From positions 1 through 18,878 of the forward strand of contig JBLHGU010000097.1 in the NCBI GenBank assembly GCA_047615875.1: 18,878 bases of DNA, in the 5' to 3' direction. The number at the start of each line of letters is the position of its first letter. Within the stretch, counting starts at the first letter, position 1. Both the position numbers and the translations under genes were made by a program. The notes beneath the pieces were generated by a model. That model did no database searches and had not been told where the DNA came from. It saw only the letters and a program-made list of their open reading frames with translations. The DNA is from JBLHGU01 sp047615875. Lineage in GTDB: Bacteria; Pseudomonadota; Gammaproteobacteria; Arenicellales; CAJQKF01. Below are positions 13,725 through 18,878 of the stretch, piece after piece.

Positions 13725-16700
13725 ATGAAATCTCTCACCAAAGCTGGTGGAGGAATTGCCGCCTGGTCCGTACACCATCCAATTGGCGTGGTGATGATTG
13801 CAGCGGCGGTAGCGGCTATTGGGCTGTTTTCTTTTCTACGCTTATCGGTCGATTTGTTACCCCACATTATCTATCCGGAAATTCGCGTACGGGTTCTCGA
13901 CCCTGGTGTACCTGCCAAAATTATGCAGGACCAGATCACTCGCCAGGTAGAGGAACAACTGGCAATCACCGAAGACGCTATCGCGGTTCAATCACGAACG
14001 TCCGAAGGTTCAACTTCAGTGGACCTGTCTTTTCCCTATGGCAAAGATATTGACATCGCATTGCGTGACGCCAGCACTCGTCTGGATCGTGCGAAAAGAT
14101 TTCTTCCTGAAAGCATTAATCCGCCCATTATTTTCAAGTTTGATCCGGCCCAAATTCCTTCGGCGGAATATGTAATTAGCTCCCCTTTGAGAGATTCCGT
14201 TTCGTTGCGAGACTGGGTAGAATTTGAATTTTCCAGGTGGTTTTTGAATCTACCCGGGGTTGCAGCGGTTGAGGTAGGTGGTGGCGTACCCAGGGAAATT
14301 CATATAGAACCCGATCCAGTACGACTGGCATCTCTTGGACTGGATATAACGGACTTGATTAGTTTGCTAAGAGCAGAAAATGTAGAAAGTCCGGCGGGCC
14401 GCCTAACTACTGATAGCAGTGAATACTCTAGCCGAATGTCAGCCAGATTGTCGTCATTGAAGCAGGTCCGAGAGTTACCACTTCGACTAAATACAGGCCG
14501 CATAGTAAGGTTAGAGAATGTTGCTGAGGTTTTCGATTCAGCTGCTGATGAGCGCATAAAGGTACGTCTGGATGGCATTCCCGGTATCAAAATCTCTATT
14601 CAGAAACAACCAACTGCGAATACGGTAGCCGTAGTCGATGCGGTTAATCAGCGTCTTGATTGGCTACGCAACAGCCGCCAGCTGCCCGACGACATCAGTA
14701 TTCATCTGGTCAGTGATCAATCTGTTTTTGTACGCGACGCTCTAAAAAATGCCGCAACAGCCGGATTAACGGGTGCTCTTTTAGCAATGTTCGTGGTGTA
14801 TATCTTTCTCGGCAATCTGCGTCGCACGCTAATTGTAGGCAGTGCTATACCGCTATCTATTCTGGTAACTTTCTTTCTCATGGATATGACCGGCTTAAGC
14901 CTAAATATCATGACGCTGGGTGGATTGGCCGTAGGTATTGGCATGGTGGTAGATAGCACAGTGGTAATGCTCGAGAATATTTACCGTCATCAAAGTCAGG
15001 GGGAAGGCTCTCTTCAGGCTGCAGGTAACGCGGCCATAGAAGTCAATGGTCCGATTATCGCATCCACTTCCACGAATTTGGCCGCCATTCTGCCCTTCCT
15101 GCTCGTCAGTGGACTGGTAGGACTGTTGTTCCGAGAGCTTATTATCACAATCTCGGCTGCCATATTTTCCGCGATGATCGTGGCACTGGCACTGGTGCCT
15201 CCACTCGCCGCCAGGGTGCCAGTTGCTGCTCGGAGCGGCATTCTAAGGAGAGCTGTCGATGCATTCATCAGCTTGCTACAAAAAGGCTATCATGCACTTG
15301 TTACATTTTTGCTGGGCTATTCAAGCATTCAAGCTCTGGTGGTCTTAGCCTTCTGCACAGGTCTGGTTCTGGCCTTACCCTCCTTCACTACAGGTAAGCA
15401 AATATTTCTGCCGAAACTTGATGATAGCCAAGTTCGCGTACGCATTGTCGCGGACAGTGGCATAACCGTTGCTCAAATGGACAAAATTGTTAACCGGCTT
15501 GAAAAACTAATCAGCGACCAGCCAGAAGTAGAAAGCATTTTCGCTCTTGTCGGTGGTCGAATTTTCGGCAGAACACAAAGAGAAACCAGTAATCAAAGTA
15601 GTTTACGCATTCAGCTAAAACCCGTTACGGAACGCCGGCAAAGTAACGATGTCTGGGCACGGAAGATGAATGCGATAGCACAAAAGCAGTCTATGGCTGG
15701 AGTTCAAATGCGTTTTTATACCCGCGGGGTACGTGGCATACGAATTGGTCGAGGCGAAGACGATGTTAGTTTAAGAATCAGTGGTCCGGATCAAGAAACA
15801 CTGGCTGAACTCGCCCGCCTTTTATCGAAAAAACTCACTGGTCTGGATGGTATTCGCAACGTGACCCATAGTGCAGAAGAAGTTCGTCAGGAGTTATCAA
15901 TCACACCTGATCGTGAACGTATTGCTCGGTACGGTCTAACCGCAGATCAGGTTGCAGAAGTTTTACGAGCGGCATTACAAGGCATAGTTGTGACTGATTT
16001 TCTTGAGGGCGGCCGCAGTCATCCCATTCGGCTGCGACTGTCTCGCAAACAACTGGATAGCATCAGCAAACTAGAGTCTTTGATCATATCCGCTGGGGAC
16101 GACGGAGAGGGGAATGTCTATTTAAGCGATCTTGCCCATATTGATCTAATTGCCGCACCGGCAGAAATCCAGCGTGATAATCAAGCATTGATAGTGGAGA
16201 TATCCGCTTCCCTTTCTGGAGAATTCACCATCGGACAGATTAAGCAGGATGTCGATTCAATGTTAGCGAATTTCCCCCTGCCACAAGGCTATACTGTTTA
16301 TGACGCCGGGGCATTCTCTGCATTAAAAGATGGCCAGAACCTAACACTTTTACTACTAGGACTAGCTTTATTCCTGGTTTTCGTGGTCATGGCGGTTCAG
16401 TATGAGTCGTTAAAAAACCCCTTAGTTATATTAATCAGCGTGCCATTTTCAGCCATAGGTGTTGCACTTGGCCTAAATTACACCGCTCTACCACTTTCCA
16501 TGCCGGTATGGCTCGGTATTATCATGTTAGCGGGGATCGTAGTAAACAACGCCATTATTCTGGTGGAAACTATCGAGTTGCTGCGCCAACGGGGATTGCC
16601 ATTGCGAATCGCCATTGCTGGTGCTGCACGAATTCGGTTGCGACCGATATTAATGACCAGTTTGACTACCGTAATGGGATTGATGCCCTTAGCTCTAGCA

Positions 16701-16871
16701 CTAGGAGATGGTGCGGAAATGCTGCAGCCACTAGCCGTAACAATTGTCAGCGGCCTGTCTTTTTCGATACTTGTCAGTCTAATTTTAGTACCAGTCGTGT
16801 ATTACAATTTGCATGGTGGTCAGAGGTTTGCCAGATCTATAGCTGAGAAAAATCCACCACATGCGGTCTAG
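13725..16871 (+). CDS. RND-family efflux pump, inner-membrane transporter (HAE1-like)
   Basis: A 1048-residue proton-driven exporter of normal length for the AcrB/HAE1 group. TM1 lies near the N-terminus (about 17-37), followed by a large periplasmic porter loop, a TM2-6 block (about 340-500), a second loop and a TM8-12 block (about 875-1035). TM4 reads GIGMVVDSTVVMLENI: Asp410 is kept, but the second Asp of the AcrB relay is Ser411. TM10 reads GIVVNNAIILVET, with Asn where AcrB has the relay Lys. That combination is seen in other HAE1 branches, so it does not imply inactivity, but the relay differs from AcrB. The ATG has no good ribosome binding site; the short gap holds a 5-bp GGTAC/GTACC hairpin, and translational coupling with the adaptor is possible. 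Substrates cannot be predicted. Confidence 0.92.
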   Translation: MKSLTKAGGGIAAWSVHHPIGVVMIAAAVAAIGLFSFLRLSVDLLPHIIYPEIRVRVLDPGVPAKIMQDQITRQVEEQLAITEDAIAVQSRTSEGSTSVDLSFPYGKDIDIALRDASTRLDRAKRFLPESINPPIIFKFDPAQIPSAEYVISSPLRDSVSLRDWVEFEFSRWFLNLPGVAAVEVGGGVPREIHIEPDPVRLASLGLDITDLISLLRAENVESPAGRLTTDSSEYSSRMSARLSSLKQVRELPLRLNTGRIVRLENVAEVFDSAADERIKVRLDGIPGIKISIQKQPTANTVAVVDAVNQRLDWLRNSRQLPDDISIHLVSDQSVFVRDALKNAATAGLTGALLAMFVVYIFLGNLRRTLIVGSAIPLSILVTFFLMDMTGLSLNIMTLGGLAVGIGMVVDSTVVMLENIYRHQSQGEGSLQAAGNAAIEVNGPIIASTSTNLAAILPFLLVSGLVGLLFRELIITISAAIFSAMIVALALVPPLAARVPVAARSGILRRAVDAFISLLQKGYHALVTFLLGYSSIQALVVLAFCTGLVLALPSFTTGKQIFLPKLDDSQVRVRIVADSGITVAQMDKIVNRLEKLISDQPEVESIFALVGGRIFGRTQRETSNQSSLRIQLKPVTERRQSNDVWARKMNAIAQKQSMAGVQMRFYTRGVRGIRIGRGEDDVSLRISGPDQETLAELARLLSKKLTGLDGIRNVTHSAEEVRQELSITPDRERIARYGLTADQVAEVLRAALQGIVVTDFLEGGRSHPIRLRLSRKQLDSISKLESLIISAGDDGEGNVYLSDLAHIDLIAAPAEIQRDNQALIVEISASLSGEFTIGQIKQDVDSMLANFPLPQGYTVYDAGAFSALKDGQNLTLLLLGLALFLVFVVMAVQYESLKNPLVILISVPFSAIGVALGLNYTALPLSMPVWLGIIMLAGIVVNNAIILVETIELLRQRGLPLRIAIAGAARIRLRPILMTSLTTVMGLMPLALALGDGAEMLQPLAVTIVSGLSFSILVSLILVPVVYYNLHGGQRFARSIAEKNPPHAV

Positions 16872-16937
16872 AACGTCCTGTATATTATCTTGACTTTTGT
16901 AGAGACGATAAAAATCAACCAACAACCAGAGAGTTAA

Positions 16938-18326
16938 ATGAACGCCGAAGCCGCGCAGAATCTTGATTCTGAATTAGTAGACCAATTGCCAGTAAGGTAC
17001 TCACAAAAGTCCGTACTGATTGTCGACGACGAGCATGGCATTCGGAATTTTCTTTCCAAGGGCTTGAAAAATCACTTCGGATTGGTTGAATTCGCAGAGC
17101 ATGCTGAGAGCGCTGAAGAAATTCGTAAACGTTGCCATTTTGATTTAATCATTGCAGACATTCGGCTTCCCGGCATCACTGGAGTGGAGTGGATTACGGA
17201 GTTACGAAGTCATGGCAGTACCACCGCAGTAATATTTATCACAGCTCATGCGGACCTTGAAACCGCTGTCGCTGCGCTACGTGCAGGCGCCGCAGATTTT
17301 ATTATGAAGCCGTTCAGAATGGAACAGATGCTCGCTTCTATAGAGCGTTGCCTGGAACAACAACAGATTCAGCGCGAGAATCTGGTTTTGAAACGTCAGG
17401 TTGACCGTTGGTATGACAGCGGCATTGTTGGTGAATCAGAGCCCATGCAAAACTTACTGGAAATGGTTAATCGAATTGCTGCGACCCCTGCTACCGTTCT
17501 AATTGAAGGCGAATCTGGCACAGGTAAGGAGCTGGCAGCTCGGGCAGTGCATCGCTGGAGTAAGCGCGCCGGAAGCTTCGTGCCAGTCAATTGTGGCTCA
17601 CTATCCGAGGAACTCATGGAAAGCGAGTTATTTGGTCACGTAAAAGGCGCATTTACCGGTGCAAATCAATCCCGCGAAGGGCTGTTTTTTTACGCTACTG
17701 GTGGGACTCTGTTTCTGGATGAAATTGGCGAAATGCCACTCAGCATGCAGGTACACTTATTGCGAGTACTGGAAGAAAAATCTATTCGACCAGTCGGCGC
17801 TAATCGAGAAATCCCAGTTGATGTGCGCATCATTGCAGCCACTAATCGCGACCTAAAGAGTCAGGTTGACAAGGGCGCCTTCAGGGAAGATCTTTTTTAC
17901 CGGTTGAATGTTCTTACCTTTCGAATTCCGCCACTTCGCGAAAGAATGCAAGATCTGCCAGAATTGGTGCATCACTTTGCATCCGTTTTGTCAGCAGAAA
18001 TGGGGCTACCAGCGCCAGACCTGCGCGACCACCATATCAGAGCACTGCAGGATTACGATTGGCCAGGCAATGTGAGGGAACTAAAGAATGTCATTGAGCG
18101 TTGTTTATTACTCAATATGTCCCCCGAAAGTTGCCTGACAGGGGTCAGCAATCAAAGCATCGACCACGCTGATTCAAAACAAGTTGTTAGCGATGTACTG
18201 GAAGAAGTTATCACCGAGCATATCCGCAAAGTACTCGAACGTGAGGGCGGCAATAAGTCTGCAGCAGCCCGTAGGCTTGGTATCTCGAGAAAAACGCTGG
18301 AGCGTAAGTCAGCTCTCTGGAGCTAG
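16938..18326 (+). CDS. Sigma-54-dependent response regulator, NtrC family
   Basis: A 462-residue transcription activator with three domains. The receiver domain (about 24-140) has the acidic pair Asp30/Asp31, phosphoacceptor Asp74 in IADIRLPG, Thr102 in FITAHA and Lys124 in MKPF. The AAA+ domain (about 163-400) has Walker A GESGTGKE (191-198), the sigma-54 contact loop GAFTGA (237-242), Walker B FLDEIGE (259-265) and an arginine-rich sensor region FREDLFYRLN. A Fis-type helix-turn-helix (GGNKSAAARRLGISRKTLERK) ends the protein. All residues needed for phosphorylation, ATP hydrolysis and sigma-54 remodelling are present. It follows the RND pump by 66 bases and precedes, by 8 bases, a membrane sensor gene that is probably its kinase. 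Regulation of the adjacent pump is likely but no matching -24/-12 promoter was found in the window. Confidence 0.93.
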   Translation: MNAEAAQNLDSELVDQLPVRYSQKSVLIVDDEHGIRNFLSKGLKNHFGLVEFAEHAESAEEIRKRCHFDLIIADIRLPGITGVEWITELRSHGSTTAVIFITAHADLETAVAALRAGAADFIMKPFRMEQMLASIERCLEQQQIQRENLVLKRQVDRWYDSGIVGESEPMQNLLEMVNRIAATPATVLIEGESGTGKELAARAVHRWSKRAGSFVPVNCGSLSEELMESELFGHVKGAFTGANQSREGLFFYATGGTLFLDEIGEMPLSMQVHLLRVLEEKSIRPVGANREIPVDVRIIAATNRDLKSQVDKGAFREDLFYRLNVLTFRIPPLRERMQDLPELVHHFASVLSAEMGLPAPDLRDHHIRALQDYDWPGNVRELKNVIERCLLLNMSPESCLTGVSNQSIDHADSKQVVSDVLEEVITEHIRKVLEREGGNKSAAARRLGISRKTLERKSALWS

Positions 18327-18334
18327 ATTCCAGC

Positions 18335-18878
18335 ATGCAGTTTTTCTACCACGTTCGAGAAAAGATTGGTCAGAGCGTACGCTACAAGTTACTCGTCCTG
18401 GTGCTCTTTCCGATTTTACTGGTCATGCCCATTGCCCTGGCTGCGGCTATATATTGGGGTAAGGATTTCACCTACGATCAGCTATTTATAAAGGTAAAGA
18501 CCGATTTAACTGTTTCCCATGATGTATTCGAGCGCATACAGCGCGATTACCTGGGACAACTGGAACGCACCGGAGAATCACTGTTTTTTCGTACAGCATT
18601 AATTAATAGTGATAATCAGAGCCTGCAACAACTGATCAATGAATTGCAGGCGGAACGGGAATTTTCCTATCTGTACCTAGTAGATTCATTGGGAAATAAT
18701 CTAATAGATAGTCATTCTGGCAAACCGCGTAATTCTAATCTTTGGCGCGGTGCGCAAAATGCACAGGCAGGCACTGGCATAGAAATTTTTTCTGCAATCG
18801 ATCTTTCATCTATTTCCGCAATAACAAAAGACTCGGTTCACCTGCCTCTGGTAGATACACCCCGCGCCAGACCCGAAG
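18335..18878 (+). CDS. Membrane sensor protein, probable histidine kinase partner of the NtrC-type regulator (3' truncated by window edge)
   Basis: An open frame of 181 codons runs to the window edge. It begins MQFFYHVREKIGQSVRY, then a strong transmembrane helix (about 19-42: LLVLVLFPILLVMPIALAA), then an extracytoplasmic region with the helical start and mixed alpha/beta pattern of a cache-like sensor (FSYLYLVDSLGN at about 111-122 resembles a cache strand). No kinase motif lies within the visible part, so its identity as a histidine kinase rests on position and topology: it starts 8 bases after the regulator's stop codon, in the same direction, with GGAG in the end of that gene as a possible ribosome binding site. 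A methyl-accepting chemoreceptor is a less likely alternative. The ligand is unknown; the large periplasmic part suggests an external or periplasmic signal. Confidence 0.75.
   Translation, partial: MQFFYHVREKIGQSVRYKLLVLVLFPILLVMPIALAAAIYWGKDFTYDQLFIKVKTDLTVSHDVFERIQRDYLGQLERTGESLFFRTALINSDNQSLQQLINELQAEREFSYLYLVDSLGNNLIDSHSGKPRNSNLWRGAQNAQAGTGIEIFSAIDLSSISAITKDSVHLPLVDTPRARPE

Noticed and set aside
16890..16920. TTGACT with AT-rich sequence upstream of the response regulator as a sigma-70 promoter
   Set aside because: Spacing to the only AT-rich -10-like hexamer is about 13 bases, too short; treated as chance.

Overview
The window looks like a chromosomal segment from a Gram-negative proteobacterium, most likely a free-living, possibly marine, gammaproteobacterium. 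This is an inference from lipoprotein and periplasmic signal sequences, an RND efflux pump, a sigma-54-type response regulator, a large multi-PAS kinase and near-even base composition. No rRNA, tRNA, CRISPR array, insertion sequence or phage gene was seen. No stretch without a gene exceeds about 240 bases.

Region 1 (1-2912, minus): a membrane-anchored sensor histidine kinase with five PAS-like domains. Its reading frame breaks at a six-base homopolymer just before the ATPase domain. The ATPase domain is intact in the next frame and runs off the left edge.

Region 2 (3085-12348): an accessory catabolic or uptake island. On the minus strand lie an amino-acid-type ABC permease, then an AhpD-like protein and a glutathione S-transferase as a tight pair. 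Diverging from the permease on the plus strand are a Rieske non-haem iron oxygenase, a periplasmic amino-acid-type binding protein, a creatininase-family amidohydrolase and a Gfo/Idh/MocA oxidoreductase. Converging on these from the right are a C69-type Ntn hydrolase with Ser in place of the usual Cys nucleophile and a glutamine-synthetase-like ligase. Together they suggest import and oxidative breakdown of a small nitrogenous compound, perhaps through a gamma-glutamyl or other amide intermediate. The substrate is unknown. The ABC ATPase and the oxygenase's electron-transfer partners are not in the window.

Region 3 (12587-18878, plus): an efflux and regulation block. A lipoprotein membrane-fusion adaptor and an RND inner-membrane pump are followed by an NtrC-type sigma-54 activator and the 5' part of a second membrane sensor gene, probably the cognate kinase, cut by the right edge. 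No outer-membrane channel gene is present.

Non-coding structure includes hairpins between the binding protein and creatininase genes, between the C69 hydrolase and ligase genes, and in the convergent gap at about 9434-9482. A 12-bp palindrome overlaps the permease start. Three genes appear to use TTG starts and one GTG.
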